DNA of 64,000 bases from Thermoflexus sp040289485. GTDB lineage: Bacteria; Chloroflexota; Anaerolineae; Thermoflexales; Thermoflexaceae. The stretch covers positions 1 through 64,000 of the forward strand of contig NZ_PSLG01000001.1 of NCBI RefSeq assembly GCF_040289485.1. Direction: 5' to 3'. Within the stretch, counting starts at the first letter, position 1. Each line of letters starts with the position of its first letter. Below are positions 26,136-35,560 of the stretch, in pieces. The notes under the pieces were generated by a model. It had not been told where the DNA came from. It ran no database searches and was given only the letters and a program-made list of their open reading frames with translations. A program made the translations under genes and the position numbers.

Positions 26136-29100
26136 GTGGGGCGGGCCATGGGATGGCCGGAACAGCTCCGACGGTGGCTCCCGCGCAGAGGCCGGAGAGG
26201 AGACGGGGAGAACCCATTGGCCCTCGTCGCCCTCCTGGACCGCTGGGCGGAGCCTGTGCTGTGGCTGGAGGAGGGCGGGGACCAGGTCCTCTTGAACGCG
26301 GCGGCCCGCGCCTGGCTGGGGAGCCCTCCCGCAACCACCCGCCGGGCGCTGGAGGCCCGCCTGCAGCCGCCCGGTGTCCTCCAGCGCTGGCTGTCTGGCG
26401 CGACGGAGCCGGCCGCCCTGGACGGACAGGCGCTCCGCCCGGCCCTCCTCCGCCTGACAATGGATGGGAGGCCCGGGGTCCTGCTGATGTTACAGCCTGC
26501 GAGGCCCGATGACCGCCCCCCATCCTCCGCGATGTCCTCCCCTCCAGCCCGCGAACTGGCGCTGGTCACCGGGATCGCCCGCCTCCTCAGCGCCTCCATG
26601 GAACTGGAGGCCACCCTAGAGGCGATCCTCTTCGCCCTTCAACAGGTGATCCCCTACGACCTCGCGGAGGTCCGTCTGTGGGAGCCAGGGGAGCGGCGGG
26701 TGCGGACCCGGGCACGAGGTGGGAATCCCCAGCTTCTGGCCCGCCTCCCGGAGCGCCGGGAGGGCGAGCGTCCAGAGGAGGGCCTGACCGGGTGGCTGAT
26801 GACGAACCGCAAGCCCCTGCGGGTGGAGGATCTGCAGACCTTCTCGGCCGCCCGTCCCCATCCGGACCTGGAGGCGCTCCCGGCCCGCGCCTTCCTCGGG
26901 GTCCCGATGCAGATCGGCGGGGAACTGGTGGGGACCCTCGAACTGATCGCCCTGCGGCCCGGGGCCTTCACGGAGGACCACCTTCGCCTGCTGGAAGCGA
27001 TCGGGGCCCAGGCGGCCGTCGCCATCCACAACGTCCGCCTCTACGAATCCACCCGCCGCTACGCCGAGGGCCTGGAGACCCTGTTCCAGGTGGCGACGCT
27101 GAGCGCCACCGCCACGGCGATGGAGGATTTCCTGGCCCAGGCCGTGGCCCGTCTGGCCGCCTGGTTCCAGGTCGAGCGGGTGGTGGTGCTGCTGTATGAT
27201 CCGAACCGTCAGGAATTGGTCCCCCACCCAGCCGGGCTCTACGGTCCCTGGCCGGCGGACGCGTTGTCGTTCCGTCTGCCAGTCCAGGATCCTGTCTTCG
27301 CCGGCAGCGTTTTCCGCAGCGGGCGGCCCTTCCGCTCCAACCGGGCCCCCGAGGATCGGCGGGTGATCCCACCCTATCGGGAACTCGTCGCCCGGTTCGG
27401 CGTCCGCTCGGTCCTCTCCCTCCCGCTGACCACGCGGGAGCATCCCGTCGGGGAGATCCACCTGATCAACCGGGTCGCGGGACGCTTCACCCCGGACGAC
27501 GAGCGGCTGGGGGTCGCGCTGGGGGTGGTGCTGGGCACCACCCTCGACCACTTGCGTCGGATCGACGAGGCCCGACGCCGCGCCGCCCGCTTCCAGACGC
27601 TGGTGGAGATCGGACGACGCCTGGCCTCTGCCTTGGACCCGGAGGCCATCTTCGAGACCATCCGGGAGGAACTGGGCCGCATCCTGGACGCCCGGAACAT
27701 GTATGCGGCCCTCTACGATGCAGCCACCGACGAGGTCCTCTTCGCCTTCTACGTCCATCTGGGCGAGCGCCTGGCGGAACGGCCCCGGCGCCGTGGGGGG
27801 CGCGGCCTCACCGAATACGTGATCCGCACCGGGCAGCCCCTCTTCCTGCGGGGAGATGTGATGGCCCAGGCCCGGGCCCTGGGCATCGAGCCCGTGGGAG
27901 CGCCGGTTCGGGCCTGGATGGGCGTTCCCCTGCGCGTCGGTGATCGCATCCTCGGGATGCTGGCCGTCCAGCACGAGGAGGAGGGCGCCTTAGACGAGGA
28001 GGATTTCGAGCTCCTCCAGGCCATCGCCCATCAGGCGGCCATCGCCCTGGAGAACGCCCGACTCTATCAAGACGTGCTGAAACGCCTCGAGGCGCGGGTC
28101 CAGCAACTGGCCGCGCTCAACCGCATCGGCCAGGAACTCAACGCCAACCTGGATCTGGACCACATCCTCAACCTGGTGATGGACGCCGCCTTCCAGGCGA
28201 CCGGTGCCGATTACGGAGAGATCCTGTTGTATGAGCCGGAGAGCGGCCTCCTGCGGCCGCGCCTGCTGCGCAACCTCACCCTGGAGCAACTGCGGAGCCG
28301 CGGGCTGGATCGCCAGCGCCCCGGGGAGGGGTTGATCGGCCAGGCCTTCCAGAGCGGCCGCGTGGTCCTCGTCTCCGACGTCCGGGAGGACCCCCGCTAC
28401 CTCGCCGGCACCCCGGACACCTGCTCCGAGGTGGCGGTGCCCATCTGGTATGGGACGTGGGTGGTCGGGGTGCTGGACCTGCAAAGCCGGCGCCCCCACG
28501 GGTTCAGCGAGGAGCAGATCGCCTTCCTGGAGGCCCTGGCCGCCCAGGCGGCGGTGGCCATCGGCAACGCCCTCCGCCTGGCGGAGGAGGCGCAGCGCAG
28601 CGCCCGCTACCGACAGCGCATCGAACTCATGCGGGGGATGCTGGAGGTGGGCCAGGCCCTCCGCTCCGAGCGCCCGCTGGAGAACGCCCTGGACGCCGTA
28701 GCCCACACCATCCAGGAATCCCTGGGCTTCAACTTCGTGCTCATCAGCCTCATCGAGGGAGAGCCTCCGCGCCTGCGCCGGGTCGCCCAGGCTGGTCTCC
28801 CCCTCTCCGTCTTCGAGCGGATGCGCCAGACGCTCCAGCCGTGGCGCAACATGCAACTGCTGCTGCGGGAGGAGTTCCGCCTGGGAAGTTGCTACTACAT
28901 CCCGTATGAGCGGCAGCCAGAGAACCTCGACGAGCTCCTTGATACCTGGACGGCCACGCCCACCCGGGAGCCGCGGCCGGACCCGACCCGCTGGCACCCA
29001 CAGGACCTCCTGATCGTTCCCATCTATGGGACCGGCGGGCGGCTGCTGGGGATCATCTCGGTGGACGACCCGCGGGATGGCCGGGCCCCTACCCTCGAGA

Positions 29101-32100
29101 TGGCGGAGATGCTGGAGCTCATGGCCAGCCAGACCGGGATCATCATCGAGAACGCCCGGCTGTATGAGGGCCTGAAGGCCCGTATCGAAGCGTTGACCCA
29201 CCTCAACGAAGCGAGCCGCCTCATCGCCACCCGTCTGGAGGAAGGGGCCCTCCTGGAGGCCATCGCCCGGGCCGCCGCCCTTTTGAGCCACGCCTCCTGG
29301 GCGACTGTCTTGGAGCCCTCCGTCGACAGCGAGGTTCGAGCCCTGGCCCGGTTCCCCCTCGAGCCCGCCGAGACCCCCGCAGTGCCTTTGGATCCCGCCT
29401 GGGTGTCGCAGGTCCTGGCCACCGGACGCGCCCACTACTTGCGGGATCTCCCCGAGGCGGGCCGGGAGGCCCTTCGCGCCCGCTCGATCCTCCTCCTCCC
29501 GATCCGATCGGGGGCGGAGATCCTGGCGGTGATCGCCGTGGCCCATCCGGAGCCCAACGCCTTCGACGAAACCGAACAGATCCTGCTGCACACCCTGGCC
29601 GAACAGGCAGCGGTGGCCCTGGAGAACGCCCGCCTCTACGCGCGCGCCCGACGTTTCAACGAGGAACTGGAGCGCCAGGTCCAGGAGCGCACGGAGGCGC
29701 TGCAACAGGCCCTGGCCGACCTCTCGGCTCGCCACCGCCAACTGGAGCGGCTCTATCGGGTCACCCTGGAACTGACCGCCAGCCTGGAACTGGAGGCCAC
29801 TTTGCAGCGGGCCATCTCCCTGCTGGCGGAGGAAGGGGAGACCATGGCCGTGGCGCTCCTGGATCCCGAGAGCCAGGTCCTGCAGGTGCGGGCCGGAATC
29901 GGCCCCGGGGCCGAGGCCCTGCGCGGCGCCGCCTGGTCCTTGCGGGACGACCCCGGATGGGTGCGGGCGGCCATCCGCCAGCGGCGGGCCCAGCGCCTGG
30001 AGGATGGAAGCCCCGAGGGATTGCCGCCCCCTTGGCAGGCCTTGCAACCGCGGTCCTTCGTGGCGGTCCCCCTCACCTTGGGCCTGGATGTGCTGGGGGT
30101 GCTGATGGCCGGCCATCCAGCCCCCGGCCGCTTCCCCCCGGAGCGGATCCAGCTGCTGGAGACCGTCGCTGCCCAGATGGCCCAGACCGTCAACAACGCC
30201 GCCCTCTACCAACTGATCACCCAACAGGCGGAACAACTGGGCAACACCCTGCGCACCGTCCAAGAGGAGGCCTCCAAGCGCCAGGCCATCCTGGAGTCCA
30301 TCGCCGAGGGTGTGCTGGTGGCCGATGCCCGCGGGGTGGTGATCATGATGAACGCCGCCGCCGAGGGGATCCTGGGCCTGCGCCGCTCCGAGGTTATCGG
30401 CCGGCCCGTCAGCGATTTTGTCGGCCTCTACGGACCGGCCTGGCAGGAGTGGATGGCCTCCCTCCGCCGCTGGCTGTCGTCCCCCCGGGGCCAGCCGCCC
30501 CCCACCCTGTTTATGCGGCACGAGCTGCCCCCCGAAGGGCGCTTCATCACCGTCCACGCCGCTCCTGTGCTCATGGGGAACGAGTTCCTGGGCACCGTTT
30601 CGGTCTTCCGCGACATCACCCCGGAGGTCGAGGCGGACCGGGCCAAGGCCGAGTTCATCTCCACCGTCTCCCACGAACTGCGGACGCCCATGACGTCCAT
30701 CAAGGGCTATGCCGACCTGCTGCTGATGGGCTCGGCCGGCCCGCTCTCCGAGATGCAGCGCCGCTTCCTCCAGATCATCAAGGCCAACGCCGACCGGCTC
30801 AAACTCCTGGTGGACGATCTGCTGGATATCTCGCGCATCGAGAGCGGACGGCTGCAACTCGACCTGCGGCCGGTGCCCCTGGAGGCAGTGGTGGAGGTGG
30901 TGGTGGCCTCTCTGAAGGCCCGCATCGACGAGAAGGGACAGCACCTGGAGATCGACCTGCCGGCCTTCCTCCCGCCGGTCCTGGCCGATAAGGATCGCCT
31001 GGTCCAGATCCTGATGAACCTGGTCAGCAACGCCCACAAATACACGCCCGAGGGGGGGCAGATCACCCTGCGTGCCCGGCTGCAGGGTCCCCAGATCCAG
31101 GTGGAGGTCAGCGATACCGGCATCGGGATCCCCCCGGAGGCCCTGCCGCGCATCTTCGAGCGCTTCTACCGGGTCGATGACCCCAGGGTCCAGGAGACGC
31201 CGGGGACCGGCCTGGGCCTCTCCATCGTGAAGGCGCTGGTGGAGATGCACGGGGGGCGGATCGAGGTTGAGAGCGAGGTGGGCCGAGGTTCCACTTTCCG
31301 CTTCACCCTCCCCATCGCCCCCGAGGCGGCCCGCCCGACCCCTGAGCCGGCCGCCCTGCCGGGCCCGCGCGCCGACGGCCAGGGGCCGATCCTCATCGTG
31401 GAAGACGACCGGGACATCGCCGACCTCCTGGTGCAGCATCTGGAGCGGGCGGGCTATCGGACCCTGGTGGCCCGCCGGGGCGAGGAGGCCCTGCGCCTGG
31501 CGCAGGAGCACCGCCCCCGGTTGATCACCCTGGACATCTACTTGCCCGATCTGGACGGCTTCGCCGTCCTGGAGCGGCTGAAGGCCGACCCCGCCACCGC
31601 CGAGATCCCGGTGATCATCGTTTCGGTCCTGGCCGACCGCCAGCGGGGAGTGCGCCTGGGGGCGGTGGATGTGCTGGGCAAGCCGGTGGACGTCGACTTG
31701 CTGCTCCGGGTCGTCGGGCAATACGCGCGGCGCCACGCCCACATCCTCCTGGTGGACGACGACGCCGGGACGCGGAGTTTGCTGGAGGAGACGCTGCGCG
31801 GCCAGGGGTTCGTGGTGACAACCTTCGGCAACGCCGTCGAAGCCCTGGCGTGGATCGAAAGCCATCTCCCCGACCTGGTGCTGATGGACCTGAAGCCAGC
31901 GGGGATGAGCGGTCTGGAGGCCCTGGCCCGCCTGAAGGCCAACCCCCGCACGGCCGACATCCCGGTGGTGATCATGACCGCCAGCGCCACCGACCCGGTG
32001 GGCAAGCGGCGGCAGGCCCTGGCCATGGGCGCCGCCGATTTCTTCCTCAAGCCCTTCGCCCTGGAGGAGTTCGTGGCCGCCATCCGCCGGCTGCTCGCCA

Positions 32101-32132
32101 GCGATCCTGAAACCGAGACGGACGGGGAATAG
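26136..32132 (+). CDS. Giant hybrid histidine kinase: seven GAF, PAS, HisKA, HATPase, two receivers
   Basis: A 1998-residue cytoplasmic kinase without membrane spans. After a PAS-like N-terminus come seven GAF modules at about 137-310, 318-480, 487-645, 655-820, 828-1015, 1020-1175 and 1200-1365. Each ends in a helix of the type AAVALENARLY; a coiled coil precedes the seventh. A PAS domain (about 1375-1500), HisKA (FISTVSHELRTPMTSIKGY, His near 1513) and a GHKL ATPase (NLVSNAHKYTPEGG near 1626) follow. Two receivers close it, with Asp near 1799 (LDIYLPDLDG) and near 1917 (LMDLKPAGMSG). It can integrate several small-molecule or redox signals. GTG 26136 or ATG 26148 may be the start; neither has a strong ribosome-binding site. 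Confidence 0.92.
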   Translation: MGRAMGWPEQLRRWLPRRGRRGDGENPLALVALLDRWAEPVLWLEEGGDQVLLNAAARAWLGSPPATTRRALEARLQPPGVLQRWLSGATEPAALDGQALRPALLRLTMDGRPGVLLMLQPARPDDRPPSSAMSSPPARELALVTGIARLLSASMELEATLEAILFALQQVIPYDLAEVRLWEPGERRVRTRARGGNPQLLARLPERREGERPEEGLTGWLMTNRKPLRVEDLQTFSAARPHPDLEALPARAFLGVPMQIGGELVGTLELIALRPGAFTEDHLRLLEAIGAQAAVAIHNVRLYESTRRYAEGLETLFQVATLSATATAMEDFLAQAVARLAAWFQVERVVVLLYDPNRQELVPHPAGLYGPWPADALSFRLPVQDPVFAGSVFRSGRPFRSNRAPEDRRVIPPYRELVARFGVRSVLSLPLTTREHPVGEIHLINRVAGRFTPDDERLGVALGVVLGTTLDHLRRIDEARRRAARFQTLVEIGRRLASALDPEAIFETIREELGRILDARNMYAALYDAATDEVLFAFYVHLGERLAERPRRRGGRGLTEYVIRTGQPLFLRGDVMAQARALGIEPVGAPVRAWMGVPLRVGDRILGMLAVQHEEEGALDEEDFELLQAIAHQAAIALENARLYQDVLKRLEARVQQLAALNRIGQELNANLDLDHILNLVMDAAFQATGADYGEILLYEPESGLLRPRLLRNLTLEQLRSRGLDRQRPGEGLIGQAFQSGRVVLVSDVREDPRYLAGTPDTCSEVAVPIWYGTWVVGVLDLQSRRPHGFSEEQIAFLEALAAQAAVAIGNALRLAEEAQRSARYRQRIELMRGMLEVGQALRSERPLENALDAVAHTIQESLGFNFVLISLIEGEPPRLRRVAQAGLPLSVFERMRQTLQPWRNMQLLLREEFRLGSCYYIPYERQPENLDELLDTWTATPTREPRPDPTRWHPQDLLIVPIYGTGGRLLGIISVDDPRDGRAPTLEMAEMLELMASQTGIIIENARLYEGLKARIEALTHLNEASRLIATRLEEGALLEAIARAAALLSHASWATVLEPSVDSEVRALARFPLEPAETPAVPLDPAWVSQVLATGRAHYLRDLPEAGREALRARSILLLPIRSGAEILAVIAVAHPEPNAFDETEQILLHTLAEQAAVALENARLYARARRFNEELERQVQERTEALQQALADLSARHRQLERLYRVTLELTASLELEATLQRAISLLAEEGETMAVALLDPESQVLQVRAGIGPGAEALRGAAWSLRDDPGWVRAAIRQRRAQRLEDGSPEGLPPPWQALQPRSFVAVPLTLGLDVLGVLMAGHPAPGRFPPERIQLLETVAAQMAQTVNNAALYQLITQQAEQLGNTLRTVQEEASKRQAILESIAEGVLVADARGVVIMMNAAAEGILGLRRSEVIGRPVSDFVGLYGPAWQEWMASLRRWLSSPRGQPPPTLFMRHELPPEGRFITVHAAPVLMGNEFLGTVSVFRDITPEVEADRAKAEFISTVSHELRTPMTSIKGYADLLLMGSAGPLSEMQRRFLQIIKANADRLKLLVDDLLDISRIESGRLQLDLRPVPLEAVVEVVVASLKARIDEKGQHLEIDLPAFLPPVLADKDRLVQILMNLVSNAHKYTPEGGQITLRARLQGPQIQVEVSDTGIGIPPEALPRIFERFYRVDDPRVQETPGTGLGLSIVKALVEMHGGRIEVESEVGRGSTFRFTLPIAPEAARPTPEPAALPGPRADGQGPILIVEDDRDIADLLVQHLERAGYRTLVARRGEEALRLAQEHRPRLITLDIYLPDLDGFAVLERLKADPATAEIPVIIVSVLADRQRGVRLGAVDVLGKPVDVDLLLRVVGQYARRHAHILLVDDDAGTRSLLEETLRGQGFVVTTFGNAVEALAWIESHLPDLVLMDLKPAGMSGLEALARLKANPRTADIPVVIMTASATDPVGKRRQALAMGAADFFLKPFALEEFVAAIRRLLASDPETETDGE

Positions 32133-32170
32133 AAGGCCACAACCCGTCGCCTGGAGGAGGAGCGCACAGG

Positions 32171-32554
32171 ATGGCCAAGATCCTGATCGCTGAGGACGAA
32201 CGGGATATCCGGGAACTGGTCGTCTTCACCCTGGAGTTCGGGGGCTTCGAGGTGATCGCCGCCACCAACGGCCAGGAGGCTGTGGAACTGGCCCGCCAGC
32301 ACCGCCCGGATCTCATCCTCCTGGATGTCCGCATGCCCAAGATGAGCGGCTATGAGGCATGCCGCCTCCTGAAGGCCCAAGAGGAGACCCGGACCATCCC
32401 GGTGGTTTTCCTCTCGGCCAAGGGGCAGGAGGCGGAGATCCGGGAGGGCCTGGCCGCCGGCGCCAACGCCTACATCCTCAAGCCCTTCGCCCCCGACGAA
32501 CTGATCCAGCAGATCCGGGCCCTCCTGGACCGCCACGCCGCGCCGGGATCGTGA
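32171..32554 (+). CDS. CheY-like single-domain response regulator
   Basis: A 127-residue receiver without output domain. The acidic triad at residues 8-10, phospho-acceptor Asp52 (LLDVRMPKMSG), Ser82 and Lys104 (LKPF) are intact. It starts 38 bp after the giant kinase and probably takes phosphate from it or relays between its receivers. GGAGGAGGAG precedes ATG 32171. The alpha/beta hydrolase follows by 13 bp. Confidence 0.92.
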   Translation: MAKILIAEDERDIRELVVFTLEFGGFEVIAATNGQEAVELARQHRPDLILLDVRMPKMSGYEACRLLKAQEETRTIPVVFLSAKGQEAEIREGLAAGANAYILKPFAPDELIQQIRALLDRHAAPGS

Positions 32555-32567
32555 GGGGGAGAGCAGG

Positions 32568-33362
32568 ATGAGCCTGGCCACCGTGGGGGAGCGCCTGGTC
32601 CATTACGAGGCCCTGGGCCGAGGCCAGCCGGTGGTCTTCCTGCACGGCTGGGCCGGATCATGGCGCTACTGGCTGCAGACCATGCAGGCCCTCTCCCATC
32701 GCTTCCGCGTGTATGCGGTGGACCTGCTCGGGTTCGGGGACTCGGCCCGGCTGCGGAAGGAAACCGGCCTGGCCTACCGCTTGGAGGCCCACGTGGAGAT
32801 CGTGCGGGGCTGGATGGACGCGCTGGGGCTGGCCCGGGCCCATTTCATCGGCCACACCCTCGGGGCCATGGTGGCCGTCCGCCTGTCCCTGGAGGCCCCC
32901 GAACGAGTAGACCGCATCCTGACCGTAGGTTATCCGGTCTCCTTGGAGGCGCCGCGGGCGGTGCCGACGGCAGGGCTGCGCCAGGCCCTGGCCGCCCATC
33001 TCCTGCGGCTGGCCCAGGACTATCCCGAAGTGCGCCTGGAGCACCAGCGGGCCGACCCCGAGGCGGTGGGGGCTTGCCTGGAGGAGGCGCTGCGCCGACG
33101 GGAGGAACTGCTGGATTGGCTGCGCCGGGTCGACGTTCCCCTCCTGCTGGTCTACGGCGGGCGAGACCCCCTCACGCCCCCGCCCCTCTTCCTGAACGGC
33201 CGGCTAGACACCCACCTGCGCCTGCTGGTGCTGGAGAAAGGCCAACACTTCCCGATGCTGGACCTCCCGGCGCCGTTCCAGCGCCTGGCGGAGGAGTTCC
33301 TCACGCGGCCGGATCCCACCGGGATCGCCCTCAAGGAGGAATGGCAGCGGCGGTTCCGATGA
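32568..33362 (+). CDS. Alpha/beta-hydrolase-fold protein with Thr at the nucleophile elbow
   Basis: A 264-residue alpha/beta hydrolase. The oxyanion-hole HGWAG (26-30), Asp200 (YGGRDPLTPP) and His227 (KGQHFPM) fit the catalytic triad, but the nucleophile elbow, normally GHSxGG, reads GHTLGA with Thr97. The codon is ACC, so this is not a reading ambiguity. Thr in place of Ser usually cripples esterase activity, suggesting a binding or sensor role like that of RsbQ or hormone-receptor hydrolases, or an altered enzyme. It lies 13 bp after a CheY-like gene in the two-component cluster, which supports a signalling task. Confidence 0.85.
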   Translation: MSLATVGERLVHYEALGRGQPVVFLHGWAGSWRYWLQTMQALSHRFRVYAVDLLGFGDSARLRKETGLAYRLEAHVEIVRGWMDALGLARAHFIGHTLGAMVAVRLSLEAPERVDRILTVGYPVSLEAPRAVPTAGLRQALAAHLLRLAQDYPEVRLEHQRADPEAVGACLEEALRRREELLDWLRRVDVPLLLVYGGRDPLTPPPLFLNGRLDTHLRLLVLEKGQHFPMLDLPAPFQRLAEEFLTRPDPTGIALKEEWQRRFR

Positions 33363-33495
33363 GCGTCCGGCGGGCGCCCGCTGAAGAGGGCCCACGGCCT
33401 CCCCCTTCCCCAGGACCCCGCCTATACTTCTTCTGACCGAGGCCGCGGGCGGCGTCTCCGCCACAGCCGAGCCCGGAGCGATGGGGGAGGAACCC

Positions 33496-35544
33496 ATGCA
33501 ACCCTGGGCCTACCCGGTGGACCTAGCACAGGTGCAGGCGCGCTGGCAAGCGTTCGTGGAGCACCGGCGGCTGGACCCAGCGCTCGACCCCCTGGTGGCC
33601 GTCTCCTGGGAGCGCTGCGGCCGCCGCCTGAACCCCACCCTCGCACCGGCCCTCCCCTGCCTGGATCCGGCCACGCTGGAGCGTGTGCGCAACGCCCTCG
33701 CCGACCTGATCGCCACCGCCCGCCCGATGCTCGAGGATCTCTACCAGTTCACCGAGGGCTCGGGGATCGCCATCGCCCTGTTCGACGCCGCCACCTGCGT
33801 CCTGGACGTGCTGGGCGACCCCATGACCGTTCAGGCCGCCGAGGCGGTCGGGCTTCGGCCCGGCGTCTACTGGAGCGAGGGCCACGTGGGCACCAACGCC
33901 TTCGCCCTGGCCCTCTTGGAACGAACGCCTATCCAGGTGATGGGGGCCGAGCATTTTCTCCTTCTCTATCACCCGTGGACGACCGCGGCCGCACCCATCT
34001 ACGGCCTTGACGGCCAGCCCCTCGGCGCCATTGGAGTGATGGGGGCCGCGGAACGGGCCCAGCCGGATACCTTGGGGATGGTGATGGCGGCCGCGCGCGC
34101 CATCGAAAACCAGATGCAGGCCGCCGCCAACCTCCAGGAAAGCCACCGGTTCCTGGCCGAACTCCAGGCCATCCTGGAGGCCAGCGACCAAGCCGTCTTG
34201 GTCCTGAGCCCTCAGGGGCAAATCATCCGCCTGAACCGCGCGGCGGCCCGCATCCTGGGCCTCGACCCCGCCGGGCTGCTGGGCCGCCCGGTGGGCGAAC
34301 ACCTCCGCCTGCCCTCCACCCTCCAGGCCGCCCTCGCCGACCCCCAGGCCGATCTGGAGAGCGAGGCCACCCTGCTGGTGGACGGCACGCCCCTCGAAGG
34401 CTGGATCCGCCTGCGGGCCGTGTCGGATGGCCCGCGGCACCTGGGCTTCCTCCTCACCTTTCGACAACGCGAACAGGTCCACCGCATGGTCGCCCGGCTG
34501 GTCAGCGCCCAAGCCCTGATGTCCCTGGCCGATATCCCCGGCCGCTCCCGGGCCATCCAGCAGGTTCGCCACCAGGCCCGGGCGGCCGCCCGCACCAGCC
34601 TCCCGGTCCTGCTCCTGGGCGAGCCGGGGACCGGGAAAAGCGTCCTGGCGCGGGCCATCCACAACGCCAGCATCCGCGCCGGTGGCCCCTTCCTCACGGT
34701 CTCCTGCCGGGCCATCCCGCGGGAGTTGCTGACGGTGGAACTGCTCGGCGTGGAGGGGGGAGCCTTCCGGGATGGCCCGGCGGAGGGGCGGCCCGGCAAG
34801 TTCGAACTGGCCCACGGGGGGACGCTCTATCTCGACGAGATCGAGGCGCTGCCGCTGGAGCTCCAGGCTGCCCTGTTGCGCATCCTGGAGACCGGCGAGG
34901 TGATGCGCCTGGGCGGGCTGCGGCCCATCCGCGTGGACGTGCGCCTCATCGCCTCCTCCGCCGTGGACCTGGAGCACTGGGTCGCCGAGGGCCATTTCCG
35001 GGCGGATCTATATCATCTCCTGGCCAGCACCGCCATCCTCATCCCGCCCCTGCGGGAACGGCCAGAGGACATCCCGGCGATCGTGGAAGCGGTCCTGCGC
35101 CGCCTCCGGCGGACCTCTGGGCGTCCCTACACCATCACCGAGACCGCCATGCAACGGCTGAAAACGTATCCGTGGCCGGGCAACGTCCGGGAACTGGAGA
35201 ACACGCTGGAGCGGGCGGCGGCCTTGAGCGAGGACGGGCGGATCGACCTGCACCACCTCCCAGCCCGGATCGCCCGCGGCGTGGAGGCAGGACGTCCGGC
35301 GGATCCCATCCGCCCGCTGGAGGAACTGGAACGCGAGGCCATCCTGCAGGCCGCCATCCAGTATCGAGGACGGATCGGGGCCATGGCCACCGCCTTGGGC
35401 CTCAGCCGCACCACCCTCTGGCGTCGCCTGAAGCGCTACGGGATCGATCCGACAGCCTTCCGGGAGCGTCCGAGGGCCTCCCCCGGGGACCATCGGGTCG
35501 CGGCGCCCCCCGATCTCGCTGCCAAGCGCCCCCGCCCACGCTGA
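33496..35544 (+). CDS. AcoR-like AAA+ enhancer-binding-type regulator lacking the GAFTGA loop
   Basis: A 682-residue regulator. The N-terminal 190 residues resemble the GAF sensor of AcoR-type acetoin regulators (SWERCGRRLNP, EGHVGTNAFALAL). A PAS domain follows (about 205-320), then the AAA+ domain with Walker A GEPGTGKS (about 375) and Walker B TLYLDEIEALP (about 444). The last 40 residues form a Fis-type helix-turn-helix (MATALGLSRTTLWRRLKRYG). The sigma-54-contacting GAFTGA loop is replaced by GGAFRDG, so it probably does not activate sigma-54 polymerase, as with TyrR or PhhR-like proteins on sigma-70 promoters. Start ATG 33496 follows GGGGGAGGA; an earlier ATG at 33481 lacks that spacing. 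Confidence 0.88.
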   Translation: MQPWAYPVDLAQVQARWQAFVEHRRLDPALDPLVAVSWERCGRRLNPTLAPALPCLDPATLERVRNALADLIATARPMLEDLYQFTEGSGIAIALFDAATCVLDVLGDPMTVQAAEAVGLRPGVYWSEGHVGTNAFALALLERTPIQVMGAEHFLLLYHPWTTAAAPIYGLDGQPLGAIGVMGAAERAQPDTLGMVMAAARAIENQMQAAANLQESHRFLAELQAILEASDQAVLVLSPQGQIIRLNRAAARILGLDPAGLLGRPVGEHLRLPSTLQAALADPQADLESEATLLVDGTPLEGWIRLRAVSDGPRHLGFLLTFRQREQVHRMVARLVSAQALMSLADIPGRSRAIQQVRHQARAAARTSLPVLLLGEPGTGKSVLARAIHNASIRAGGPFLTVSCRAIPRELLTVELLGVEGGAFRDGPAEGRPGKFELAHGGTLYLDEIEALPLELQAALLRILETGEVMRLGGLRPIRVDVRLIASSAVDLEHWVAEGHFRADLYHLLASTAILIPPLRERPEDIPAIVEAVLRRLRRTSGRPYTITETAMQRLKTYPWPGNVRELENTLERAAALSEDGRIDLHHLPARIARGVEAGRPADPIRPLEELEREAILQAAIQYRGRIGAMATALGLSRTTLWRRLKRYGIDPTAFRERPRASPGDHRVAAPPDLAAKRPRPR

Positions 35545-35560
35545 ACCCGCGGAGGGAACT

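Noticed and set aside
27990..31865. A 1291-codon minus-strand open frame
   Set aside because: It is antisense to the seven-GAF kinase and repeats Gly/Gln/His-rich segments that mirror the repeated GAF codons.
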